A DNA stretch of 64,000 nucleotides from contig NZ_CP075175.1 in the NCBI RefSeq assembly GCF_021223605.1, forward strand, positions 558,001 through 622,000. Reading direction: 5' to 3'. This DNA is from Paenibacillus sp. 481 (GTDB lineage: Bacteria; Bacillota; Bacilli; Paenibacillales; Paenibacillaceae). This document shows positions 8,613 through 17,121 of this stretch, in pieces. A program made the position numbers and the translations under genes. The notes under the pieces were generated by a model. It did not search any database and had not been told where the DNA came from. It saw nothing but the letters and a program-made list of their open reading frames with translations. The first letter of the stretch is position 1. Each line of letters starts with the position of its first letter.

Positions 8613-10148
8613 CTACTTCACCTCCTTGAAGGGAGCAGACACAACCCGCCGCTGCGTTGTCGGGAACAAATAAGCCGCGAGCCAATAACAGAAGGCGCCT
8701 CCCCCAACGATATACAGGGCATATGCAGACCATACAACAGGGATAGGTGCCCAGACAGCCACCACATCAAGCGGCAGTCCCGCGAACACGCCTTTAAAAA
8801 GTTTGCCGATTCCCCAATAGCAAGCTACCGCAAGGATAAGGATGGCGGCGAACACGATACTGCGCCTTCCCTTGAGCGGCATGAATACGCGGCGGCGTTG
8901 ACGGAGCTGCATCCCGATGCGGATCGCAGCGCTTGCCAGCACGATCACAAGTACACCAAGAACGATGAATACAACGAACGCAATCCGGTCGAGCATCGGA
9001 TATAAATCATCTACTGCTGGCGGCGGCTCATGGCCACGCAGCAAATTCATAACACCGTTCCCCATTTGAAACGTGTAAGCCGAATTAATATTGGCCATGA
9101 TGCCGACACCAAACCGCTCTTTCGGGCGCAAAACAAAGAACGATGAGTAATTCGGATTGGAACCTTGGTGCCATATTTGTTCACCATTTGCCGCAACTGA
9201 CCAGCCCGCGGCATAATAAGATTGATCCGTATTCGGCTTCACCGACGTATCGGATATATGAGAACGCTTAATCAGCTCCCGATGGGGTGCGGACAAATCG
9301 TTCTTCGCTCCAAGTTGCAGCAGCAGCCACTGTCCGATATCCTCGACATTCGATATCAAGTAGCCAGCAGGCGTATTCCCTTGGTAGCGCGGCGCGTTAT
9401 ACGGATGATTTGACCCAAATGCGACCTTGTATCCCGTCGCCAGCTTCCCGCTATCCTTCAACTGCGCCATCGGAACGGTATTCTTCAACCCCAATTGTTG
9501 CAACAGCTGACTCATATAGTGTTCATAGGACATACCGGACACCTGCTGAATAACGAGTCCCAATACGTCGTAATTAATGGTGGCATACAAAAATTTGCTG
9601 CCCGGGCGATGATCCAGCTCTGTTCCAGACAGCGCTCTAACGGTCTCTTCCAGCACCCCCTCCCCCATGCCGATAGGAATGGAGGCGAGTGTACGAAAGG
9701 GTACCCCGCTCGTTTGATACAAAAACTGGGCGATCGTCACGTTTGCCGGCTGGCCTTGATCATACAGCTCCAACCATGGAATGTAGCGCTTCACAGGATC
9801 GTCCAGCCGAATCTTGCCTTGCTGCTCTAATTGCAAGATAGCTAAGGCTGTAAACGCCTTCGACGTGGATCCCAGTTCAAATAAGGTTGAACTTGTAACT
9901 GGTATCCCCGCTTCCCGATCGGCTTGTCCAAATTCGTTGGCATACACCACACGGTCACCGCTTACGACAACGACTGCGGCGCCAGGAATGTCGGCCTCCT
10001 TGATCTGTGCCTCGACATACCGCTCGATGGCTGCAACGTCAACGTTCGGAAGCTCTCCCGCGGCATAGGCTTGCCCCGGGGAGATAGCCGGCAGCGAGCC
10101 GCAAAGCAACGCTGCCACGAGCATATACAATGCTAGTTTCTTTCCCAC
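8613..10148 (-). CDS. ClbP/XcnG/ZmaM-like prodrug-activating D-Asn peptidase
   Basis: A 511-residue membrane protein. Residues 1-30 form a signal peptide ending AYA. The body is a class C beta-lactamase-like serine peptidase: SxxK as S94-T-S-K97, Tyr188 in a YAT triplet where YxN is usual, and H327-Q-G329. Three hydrophobic helices follow at about 388-410, 430-447 and 462-492. This build (signal peptide, periplasm-facing or extracellular peptidase, three C-terminal helices, about 500 residues) matches the ClbP/XcnG/ZmaM family, which cuts N-acyl-D-Asn off inactive precursors at export. The neighbour upstream is an Asn-type C-A-PCP-E NRPS, exactly the enzyme that makes such caps. GTG start with GGGGAGA 6 nt upstream. 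A penicillin-binding-protein-like role is the alternative, but context argues against it. Confidence 0.85.
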   Translation of the reverse strand: MGKKLALYMLVAALLCGSLPAISPGQAYAAGELPNVDVAAIERYVEAQIKEADIPGAAVVVVSGDRVVYANEFGQADREAGIPVTSSTLFELGSTSKAFTALAILQLEQQGKIRLDDPVKRYIPWLELYDQGQPANVTIAQFLYQTSGVPFRTLASIPIGMGEGVLEETVRALSGTELDHRPGSKFLYATINYDVLGLVIQQVSGMSYEHYMSQLLQQLGLKNTVPMAQLKDSGKLATGYKVAFGSNHPYNAPRYQGNTPAGYLISNVEDIGQWLLLQLGAKNDLSAPHRELIKRSHISDTSVKPNTDQSYYAAGWSVAANGEQIWHQGSNPNYSSFFVLRPKERFGVGIMANINSAYTFQMGNGVMNLLRGHEPPPAVDDLYPMLDRIAFVVFIVLGVLVIVLASAAIRIGMQLRQRRRVFMPLKGRRSIVFAAILILAVACYWGIGKLFKGVFAGLPLDVVAVWAPIPVVWSAYALYIVGGGAFCYWLAAYLFPTTQRRVVSAPFKEVK

Positions 10149-10165
10149 CTTACTTCTCCCCTTTA

Positions 10166-13100
10166 TCAGTTGAAGAGAACGTCCAACTCGTCCTGACTCA
10201 GCTTTACCGTCTCGAAGTCGGACGGTGTAAAATCAGCCTGTTCCTGGTCCGTACAGAACCGGATCAGTTCGCCCAGCCGCTGCATAAAGGTCTTCATCAA
10301 GCCCTCCATCGTACCCTCGCTGAACTTGGCCGTGCTGTATGTCATGCGGACGCGGAGCGTCTTTCCAATCACCATCGCTACGATATCGACAAGGCAAGTC
10401 AGCTTGTTGCTCGGACATATGTCGCTGCCTGCATCTTCCGCGGCGAGATCGATAACCGAGCTGTGCAGATGGTTATCGATCTCACCCATGTAATTGAAGC
10501 GGATCAACCCGCGTTCGGGCTCCGCGACACGGCGGGACAAGTATGACAAAATGCCGTAGTCGATCCCTTTGTGCGGTATCGAGCGCAGCTGTTCCTTCAC
10601 GCTCTTGATGGCACCAGCTGGCTCACTTCCGGACAAACGAAGGTTAACTGGATACATCGAGGTAAACCAACCAACCGTTCTGGACACGTCGATATCTCCG
10701 ATAATTTCCTCGCGCCCATGCCCCTCCAGCTCAATGGTAAGCTTGTCCTTGCCCGTTAAATCGTTCACTGCCAAAGACAGCGCTGCCACAAGTAAGTCAC
10801 TCGTCTGCGTGTGGAATGCCGTATTGGCATTACCCAACAGCTTGTGCGTTGCTTCCGCAGACAGTTCCTCGGCAAGCGTTTCACAAATGGCATGCCGATC
10901 GTCATCTGTCTCCCTATCAACGGGCAGAGAATGTTCCACCTCGTTCACGACAGACTGCCAATATTCGCTCTGCTCAGAGGCCCGCTCACGGCTGTATGTC
11001 TCAACGGCTTCCGCCCACGCTTGCAGCGAATCCGTCTTGGCTGGCAACGTGGTGACTTGCCCGTCCAACGCCGATTGCAGCAGCCGATCGAAGTCCTCCA
11101 GCAAAATCCGCCAAGACACGCCATCCACGACCAAATGATGTGCCGTCAACAGAAGGCGCTGGCCCTCTTCTCCCATATCGAATGACAGCGCTTTAATTAA
11201 CAATCCTTCGTCAAGGCGAACACTCCCTTTGAACGCTTCGGCACTGCTCTTCAGCGCCGCCGCTCGCTCTGAAGCCGGATAGCTGGCAAGGTCGCAGCTG
11301 CTAACTTCCACGTCTGCTTGTTCGACAGCTCGATAAGCGAGACAACCTTCGGCCTCGACGTAATGCAGCCTTAAGGCGTCATGATGTTGAATCAGCGCAT
11401 ACAGCACATCGCGCAGCTGCTCAGTCGTCGCTGTGCGTGTTAAACGAATCAAGACAGATTGGGCAAAGTAATGCGGATTGTTCCACGGTCTGCTGAAAAA
11501 CCACGATGTAATTGGCAGCGGCCGCACTGTTCCTTCGCACAGCCCTTGTTCCACTTTACGAGGCGCGTTTCTTTCGACCAAAGCTGCCAGTTCGTGAATG
11601 ACCGGGTAACTTAAAATATCTTGTACCTTTAGGCGATAGCCGGCCGCGTTTATTTTGGACGCGATTTGGAGTGCCTTGATGGAGTCCCCACCCATGCGGT
11701 AGAAATGATGATGGGCACCTACCCCCTCCACTTGCAGCACGTCTGCGAATACGCCTGCCAAAAACGCTTCAACGGCAGTTGCTTCCCCAGTATCTGATGT
11801 CTCACATACCGGCTCGGGAATCGGCAGCAGCTTGCGATCCACTTTGCCGTTTGGTGTTAACGGCAGTTGGTCAAGCCCGATGAAATAAGCCGGAATCATA
11901 TACGACGGTAGCACCTCTGTCAGCTTCATTCTCAGTTCCAGAGAAGTTAGCTCTCTCTTAGCCACATAATAAGCGGCGAGATGCTGTTGGCCGTCATCTC
12001 CGGTCTGATCGATGACAATTACTTCTTCCACTGCCTCTATGGCAAGCAGTTGATTTTCGATTTCTCCCAATTCAATGCGGTAGCCTTTGATCTTCACCTG
12101 ATGATCAACCCTACCGAGATAACTGATATTGCCGTCGCTGTAACGAATGGCCAAGTCGCCTGTTCTGTACATGCTCCTGCCTCGTATAAACGGGTTATCC
12201 ACAAAGCGCTCTTGCGTCAGCTCCGGTCGATGCAAATAGCCACGGGCCACACCGTCCCCGGATATGTATATCTCCCCAACCGCCCCATGCGGAACCGGCT
12301 CCAAGTGTCGATCCAGTATATAAATTTGCGTATTGTCGATCGGCTTGCCTATCGATACGGAAGTTCTCTTATCGCTTTCCGGATCGTATCGGTAAATCAT
12401 GCAGCCGACCACCGTTTCCGTCGGGCCGTATTCGTTATAAATATCGATGCGTTCATGAAACTGCTTATAGATATCGGCAGCTAACGCCGCCTTCAAATCT
12501 TCCCCGCCGACGATAAACCGCCGGACTACAGATTCACGGGTGTCTATGTCTTTCATCAACGCTAGATGCGCTGGCGTCAGTTTGATGACCGTCGCTTTGT
12601 TATCACGAATAATGCGCTGCAAAATAAATTCGCTGCCGTCATCCTCGTATATTTCGATTCGATTGCCACTAATTAAAGGTGTAAAGATCGATGTAACCGT
12701 CAAATCGAATGCGATGGAGGAATAGAGCGCAAACACATCGTCGCTTGCACGAATATACGTCTTATTCGCCCACCAGATATAGTTCACCAGTCCGCGGTGC
12801 TCGATCATCGCTCCCTTCGGATTTCCTGTCGAACCCGACGTGTAAATGAGGTATACCAAGTCGTCCGGTTTACTCGTTACTGGCAGGTTGTGCTTGTCAT
12901 CCGCATACTGTCGTTCGTCATCAAGTGCGATAACGGTACCCTCGTAGGATAAATGCGTCCATTCTTCGCCTTGTGTTAACAGAAGCGAAGCTCCGCTGTC
13001 CCGCAAAATATACTCGATCCGTTCCTTCGGATAGTCGGGATCTATCGGTAAATAGGCCCCTCCTGCCTTGATGACTGCCCATATTCCAACCACAATCTCC

Positions 13101-14695
13101 AAGGAATGTCGGGCCATGATCGCGACCGGCTTGTGCGAGTCCATTTCACTCTTCTGCAACGTTCGAGCCAATTGATTCGCGCGCTCGTTCAACTGGCGGT
13201 ATGTAAGTGAACGCCCCTTGCATGATACGCTAATACGATCCGGCGACCGTTCGACTTGCTCTTCGAACAATTGCTGAATCGTTTGTTGTGAAGGATAAGC
13301 CTGTTCCGTCACATTGCAACCATATAGAAGTTCCTCTCGCTCCTCTGGGGACAACAGTCGTAACTCACCAATCTGCCCCTCCGGCTGCCCGATGATCTGA
13401 TTCGTTATATAGAGAAGTCGCTGGTACATTTCATCAATCTGTGCTTCCGTATAATCGCCTGTCTTGTAATCAAAGTACAGCTCCAGTCCTTCATCCGCAG
13501 ACCATTCGGTAACGATAAGCTGTAGCGGATACAGCTGATGGCCGTTATGTACTTCAATCTGTCTCATGTCCCATCCAGGACCGAATTTGCTATCGTACTT
13601 GGTATTGTAATAGTTAACGCAAACTTGAAATAACTGATCCAAGCCCCGTTTCTGAAGTTCAAGATCTTGTACGAGCATGTTGTAAGGGTATTTCTGATGA
13701 AAATAACATTGGAGAAGTTCTTGGTTGATGGATTTCATAAATGTGGAGTAAGTCATGTCGTGTTCGATATCGGCGAGAAACGGCATCGTGCTCGTGAACA
13801 TCCCGAAGGTGTTTTTCTCTTTGACCCCAGTTCGGTTAAGTACGGGGGTGCCGATTATAATACGGTCTTGCTGATTCGCTTTGTGGAGATACAAGAGCAT
13901 CACCGCTACGAATAACGTATTTAAAGAAATCGATTGCGCGTGTGCAAATTGGCGTATAGCCTCTGAGGTGTCCGGTTGTAATAGAAACGGCTTGCGCCGG
14001 CCGGTCGTGTGGCTTGCTGAGGTGTGTAGATCAACGTTGTCAACGTGCTCGAATTTTTTTTGCCAAAACTGTTTATTTTTCAAAAACCGTGAGGATTCCA
14101 AATACTTCTGCTCTTGCTCGATGTAGCCTAAATAGGTGTGGCGCGTCTGCTGTCCAACTTCCTCACCCTGCATCAACTGCGTATAAATTTGGTTGATTTG
14201 TGAGGTCATTAATTGAAAACACCAGCCATCGGAGATGATATGGTGAACTTTCGTCAAGTAGGCGCTCTCCGTGTCGCTTACTTTGACTAGGGCGAAATCA
14301 TAAAGAAATTCACCATCTAAAGGCAACGGCTTGGCAAACTCCCCGCTGACCCAATCCTCGAGACCGACATTCGATTCGCTTGCCGCAAGATCGATATACG
14401 GTAACGTTTTGCGACTATACTCGGTCACAGCCTGCTGTACCGTACCATCCTGATTCATAATCCTAATGCGGATGGCATCATTTTGTCGAATAAACTCATT
14501 AATCGCTTCTTCCAATAAAGAAAAATCTACGGGACCGTTAATTTTAACAAATCCCCCGATATTATAAATACTCGTATCGGGATACATATTCTCCACATAC
14601 CAAATACGTTTCTGTGGATGTGTTAACGGATACAGGTTACTCACGTTCAGAGATAAAACCTCCAGTCCGATTAAATTACGGATATTGTGGAACAT
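10166..14695 (-). CDS. NRPS C-A(Asn)-PCP-E, N-acyl-D-Asn prodrug loading module
   Basis: A 1,509-residue single-module NRPS. Domains: condensation (HHIISDG about residue 151), adenylation (TSGSTG about 620), carrier (GGDSIK about 1002, the form typical before epimerases), epimerisation (HHLVVDGVSWR about 1187). My hand alignment to GrsA gives the pocket D-L-T-K-I-G-E-V-G-K, one conservative change from the known Asn code DLTKLGEVGK. A COM-donor-like tail (LSQDELDVLF) ends the protein. No upstream module exists in this operon, so the first C domain is inferred to N-acylate the Asn with a fatty acid, as in XcnA and ClbN. The product would be N-acyl-D-Asn, handed to the NRPS-PKS at 1-5360. ATG at 14695 has AGGA 8 nt upstream and overlaps the previous gene; GTG at 14644 behind GGAGG is an alternative. 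Confidence 0.94.
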   Translation of the reverse strand: MFHNIRNLIGLEVLSLNVSNLYPLTHPQKRIWYVENMYPDTSIYNIGGFVKINGPVDFSLLEEAINEFIRQNDAIRIRIMNQDGTVQQAVTEYSRKTLPYIDLAASESNVGLEDWVSGEFAKPLPLDGEFLYDFALVKVSDTESAYLTKVHHIISDGWCFQLMTSQINQIYTQLMQGEEVGQQTRHTYLGYIEQEQKYLESSRFLKNKQFWQKKFEHVDNVDLHTSASHTTGRRKPFLLQPDTSEAIRQFAHAQSISLNTLFVAVMLLYLHKANQQDRIIIGTPVLNRTGVKEKNTFGMFTSTMPFLADIEHDMTYSTFMKSINQELLQCYFHQKYPYNMLVQDLELQKRGLDQLFQVCVNYYNTKYDSKFGPGWDMRQIEVHNGHQLYPLQLIVTEWSADEGLELYFDYKTGDYTEAQIDEMYQRLLYITNQIIGQPEGQIGELRLLSPEEREELLYGCNVTEQAYPSQQTIQQLFEEQVERSPDRISVSCKGRSLTYRQLNERANQLARTLQKSEMDSHKPVAIMARHSLEIVVGIWAVIKAGGAYLPIDPDYPKERIEYILRDSGASLLLTQGEEWTHLSYEGTVIALDDERQYADDKHNLPVTSKPDDLVYLIYTSGSTGNPKGAMIEHRGLVNYIWWANKTYIRASDDVFALYSSIAFDLTVTSIFTPLISGNRIEIYEDDGSEFILQRIIRDNKATVIKLTPAHLALMKDIDTRESVVRRFIVGGEDLKAALAADIYKQFHERIDIYNEYGPTETVVGCMIYRYDPESDKRTSVSIGKPIDNTQIYILDRHLEPVPHGAVGEIYISGDGVARGYLHRPELTQERFVDNPFIRGRSMYRTGDLAIRYSDGNISYLGRVDHQVKIKGYRIELGEIENQLLAIEAVEEVIVIDQTGDDGQQHLAAYYVAKRELTSLELRMKLTEVLPSYMIPAYFIGLDQLPLTPNGKVDRKLLPIPEPVCETSDTGEATAVEAFLAGVFADVLQVEGVGAHHHFYRMGGDSIKALQIASKINAAGYRLKVQDILSYPVIHELAALVERNAPRKVEQGLCEGTVRPLPITSWFFSRPWNNPHYFAQSVLIRLTRTATTEQLRDVLYALIQHHDALRLHYVEAEGCLAYRAVEQADVEVSSCDLASYPASERAAALKSSAEAFKGSVRLDEGLLIKALSFDMGEEGQRLLLTAHHLVVDGVSWRILLEDFDRLLQSALDGQVTTLPAKTDSLQAWAEAVETYSRERASEQSEYWQSVVNEVEHSLPVDRETDDDRHAICETLAEELSAEATHKLLGNANTAFHTQTSDLLVAALSLAVNDLTGKDKLTIELEGHGREEIIGDIDVSRTVGWFTSMYPVNLRLSGSEPAGAIKSVKEQLRSIPHKGIDYGILSYLSRRVAEPERGLIRFNYMGEIDNHLHSSVIDLAAEDAGSDICPSNKLTCLVDIVAMVIGKTLRVRMTYSTAKFSEGTMEGLMKTFMQRLGELIRFCTDQEQADFTPSDFETVKLSQDELDVLFN

Positions 14696-15696
14696 GGCAG
14701 TGTTCCTAGCGCTTCAATTACCGCTTCCAAGACCCGTTTCTCGCTCTCCATAAGCTCGTTGATCTGCTTAATTCCTTTGCCTAATATGAAATCGTCTCCA
14801 GTGAGCGCATATTTCATCATTTGATGACGTAAGTCACTCGCTTGCTCCTCGATCGGTTGAAAGCAATTGCCAAGCGAATCTGGAAGCAGACCTTGCTCAC
14901 ATAAATAAGCAATGCGAAGTCCCATGACCTTCTTGTGCTCCCACAAAATATGGATCGGCCTAATATCGCGTCTCTGCGCAAGCACGGGCAAATTGTGAAT
15001 GAGCGTGGGATACACATCAATCCCAAATGCCGCTTCCACCGTATTGCACGTCGCTCGATCACGCAAGGATACATTTCTAGCAGAAACATAGTCTTGTAAC
15101 GAATGTTGGATAAACGCCGGATCCAAGTCGTAACTGCCCTTTTTATTGAACCTAAACAGGTACACCTGCTCTTTATAGTTGTCCGTCCATTCTAGATCCC
15201 GGAACCCCTGCTCCAATTCGTGGAACGGTACGCTCGTCTTGCGGAACTGCATCTCTTCGTCATACCCGAGTACGAAGAATGTCCGCTTCGCTTGATCATA
15301 GCCGTAAATTAAAATGTCATGTGCGTAGTGTGTTTGCTGGTAAACGCGACGGCGTGGGATATAGAACTCATCTACATATAAAGAAACCGTATACCCCGAA
15401 TCTATGCAATCGACTAAAAAATTCACAACGCCACGCGGCGAATCTAGTATGCTCTCTCGTTCTATTTTTTGCGTAGTTAGCCACGGACAACGGAGGAAAT
15501 CTTCTCCATAAAATGTGAGCGGTAACGATCGTGCGGCTCGACTTCCATCAAGATCGAAATGACAATAAAGATGTATAAAATTACTGTAAAACCATGGAAT
15601 CCCCTCTTGTCGGGTGAGTACCGTACAAAGAGGATAGGCCACATATTGGTATCCAATAATAGGAGGAATAGCCAATTCTAACTCCTTGACGGTCAA
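14671..15696 (-). CDS. BtrH-like (butirosin H N-terminal domain) protein, tentative
   Basis: A 341-residue protein, first gene of the minus-strand biosynthetic operon. I recognise it only weakly: the segment LYVDEFYIPRRRVYQQ, followed by HYAHDILIYGYD and FFVLGYD, resembles the papain-like N-terminal domain of BtrH (acyl transfer from a carrier protein in butirosin synthesis) found in some NRPS clusters. A conserved His lies in AHDILIYGYD and possible nucleophilic Cys in PLCTVL or LYCHFD. Role here is unknown; an acyltransfer or tailoring step is a guess. The frame can be extended to 15720, but a strong GAGAGGTGG stands 7 nt before TTG at 15696, so that TTG is preferred. Its end overlaps the NRPS start by 25 nt. 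Confidence 0.6.
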   Translation of the reverse strand: MTVKELELAIPPIIGYQYVAYPLCTVLTRQEGIPWFYSNFIHLYCHFDLDGSRAARSLPLTFYGEDFLRCPWLTTQKIERESILDSPRGVVNFLVDCIDSGYTVSLYVDEFYIPRRRVYQQTHYAHDILIYGYDQAKRTFFVLGYDEEMQFRKTSVPFHELEQGFRDLEWTDNYKEQVYLFRFNKKGSYDLDPAFIQHSLQDYVSARNVSLRDRATCNTVEAAFGIDVYPTLIHNLPVLAQRRDIRPIHILWEHKKVMGLRIAYLCEQGLLPDSLGNCFQPIEEQASDLRHQMMKYALTGDDFILGKGIKQINELMESEKRVLEAVIEALGTLPCSTISVI

Positions 15697-16260
15697 AATA
15701 AAACCACCTCTCTTTGCCAAAAGTAATAATATGCAAAACTAATGAGATATAATGGTATCTTATTTCATAAACCGACCAATCATCTCATTTTATTACATAT
15801 TAGCCTTAAATAATATTCGCACATGTGTATTTTATTGTCAATATATATTTAAATATTTAACAATTATTTTATAAAACCAACTGCAAACCCAATTTATGGA
15901 CAACAACCATCTTGACGATTTTGAAACACGGAGTTACCATGGTGAAGAATCGAGTCCTGTTTTTTCAAACCGTTCTCTATTACGCATCCTTCTCCACATT
16001 TTAGGATGTTTCCTTTTTGCATGTTTAAAAACGAGCGATATACAACATGTGCTTGTAGACAACCTGTGATTAGATTTCGCTTGTCTGAATGATGTCGATA
16101 ACTTCATTCTGCAGAAATCTTCCATGGGTCTTTTTTATGTCCGGTTGTCTCACTTCAATAAGCCTTTTCACCTCGTGTTACCTCTTTGAGCAGGCTACCG
16201 ATCAGATTCCCTGAAGTTCCGCCATTTTTAATCGAATAATCGAAACGGAGGATTCAAACA
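15697..16260. other. Divergent intergenic region of the biosynthetic cluster
   Basis: 564 bp between the minus-strand operon and the plus-strand dehydrogenase. The left half (15720-15890) is markedly AT-rich compared with the flanking genes and presumably holds the operon promoter, but no -35/-10 pair is good enough to call. Short frames at 15934-16125 have no recognisable domain or ribosome binding site. A small inverted repeat (AGACAACC at 16057-16064 and its complement at 16143-16150) is the only structure seen. No regulator gene is present. Confidence 0.6.
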
Positions 16261-17121
16261 ATGACGAATAACGTGCAAAAAATAGGTGTTATCGGAGCAG
16301 GTACGATGGGGACATGCATCACGGCCGATCTGCTGTTTCATGATGTGCCTTGTGTGCTGGTCGATATTTCGGAGCACGCGCTTGTGAAAGCGAAAGCTGA
16401 GATTGAGAAAGTACTGCGGTTCGCGGTAACGATCAACAAAGATTTGCCGAAAGTGAACGCGGCGGACGCCATGAAAAAAGTTCTCTTTACGACGGACATT
16501 CGTGAGGTTGCCGATTGTTCATATATCATTGAAAATGTTCCTGAAAATTGGGAGTATAAAGAGAGTGTCTACAAACAATTAGACGACATTTGCGGAGAAG
16601 AGGTTTGCTATGCCGCTAATACGTCTTGCCTGTCCATTACTAAGCTTGGCGCGGCGACGAAGAAGCAAGAACAGGTCATCGGCGTGCACTTCATGAATCC
16701 CTCTTATTTGAAAAACACGGTCGAGGTCATCAAAGGCTACCATACATCAGATGCTTGTGTGGCGGAAACCGTAAATGTTCTGAAACTGATGAACAAAGAA
16801 GCGATCATCGTGAACGATTATCCCGGCTTTGTCAGCAATCGGATTTCCCATCTGTTCATGAACGAGGCTGCGTTTGTTGTGCAGGATGGAGTTGCCGACG
16901 CGGCGCAGGTCGACGCCATATTTAAAAAATGTTACGGACACAAAATGGGCCCGTTAGAAACAGCCGACCTGATCGGACTGGATACTGTGGTCCACTCGTT
17001 AGACGTCTTGTACCAAAGCTACCAAGACTCCAAGTTCAGATGCTGCCCTTTGCTACGTAAAATGGTAGACGCCAACCTGCTCGGCCGCAAGACGGGCAGA
17101 GGCTTTTATAAATATGGATAA
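16261..17121 (+). CDS. 3-hydroxyacyl-CoA dehydrogenase, FkbK/XcnB-like
   Basis: A 286-residue NAD-dependent dehydrogenase of the 3-hydroxybutyryl-CoA dehydrogenase family. The Rossmann motif is GVIGAGTMG at residues 9-17. HFMNPSY near 140 and the C-terminal domain GPLETADLIGLD are typical. In hydroxy/methoxymalonyl-ACP pathways the FkbK-type enzyme oxidises glyceryl-ACP before the FkbI-type enzyme acts. The other three pathway genes (FkbH, ACP, FkbI) lie at 5398-7874, and this gene supplies the missing step although it is on the other strand. ATG with GGAGG 9 nt upstream. A primary-metabolic beta-oxidation enzyme is the alternative, but no other beta-oxidation gene is nearby. Confidence 0.85.
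   Translation: MTNNVQKIGVIGAGTMGTCITADLLFHDVPCVLVDISEHALVKAKAEIEKVLRFAVTINKDLPKVNAADAMKKVLFTTDIREVADCSYIIENVPENWEYKESVYKQLDDICGEEVCYAANTSCLSITKLGAATKKQEQVIGVHFMNPSYLKNTVEVIKGYHTSDACVAETVNVLKLMNKEAIIVNDYPGFVSNRISHLFMNEAAFVVQDGVADAAQVDAIFKKCYGHKMGPLETADLIGLDTVVHSLDVLYQSYQDSKFRCCPLLRKMVDANLLGRKTGRGFYKYG

Noticed and set aside
8613-10148. Assignment as a plain beta-lactamase or penicillin-binding protein
   Set aside because: Three C-terminal membrane helices and the Asn-type C-A-PCP-E neighbour fit prodrug peptidases much better.
15934-16125. 63-codon minus-strand frame in the divergent region
   Set aside because: No start signal, no recognisable domain, and alternative frames are equally plausible.
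16057-16150. Inverted repeat AGACAACC...GGTTGTCT as possible ends of a small mobile element
   Set aside because: Arms are only 8 bp, no flanking direct repeats and no transposase; chance occurrence is likely.
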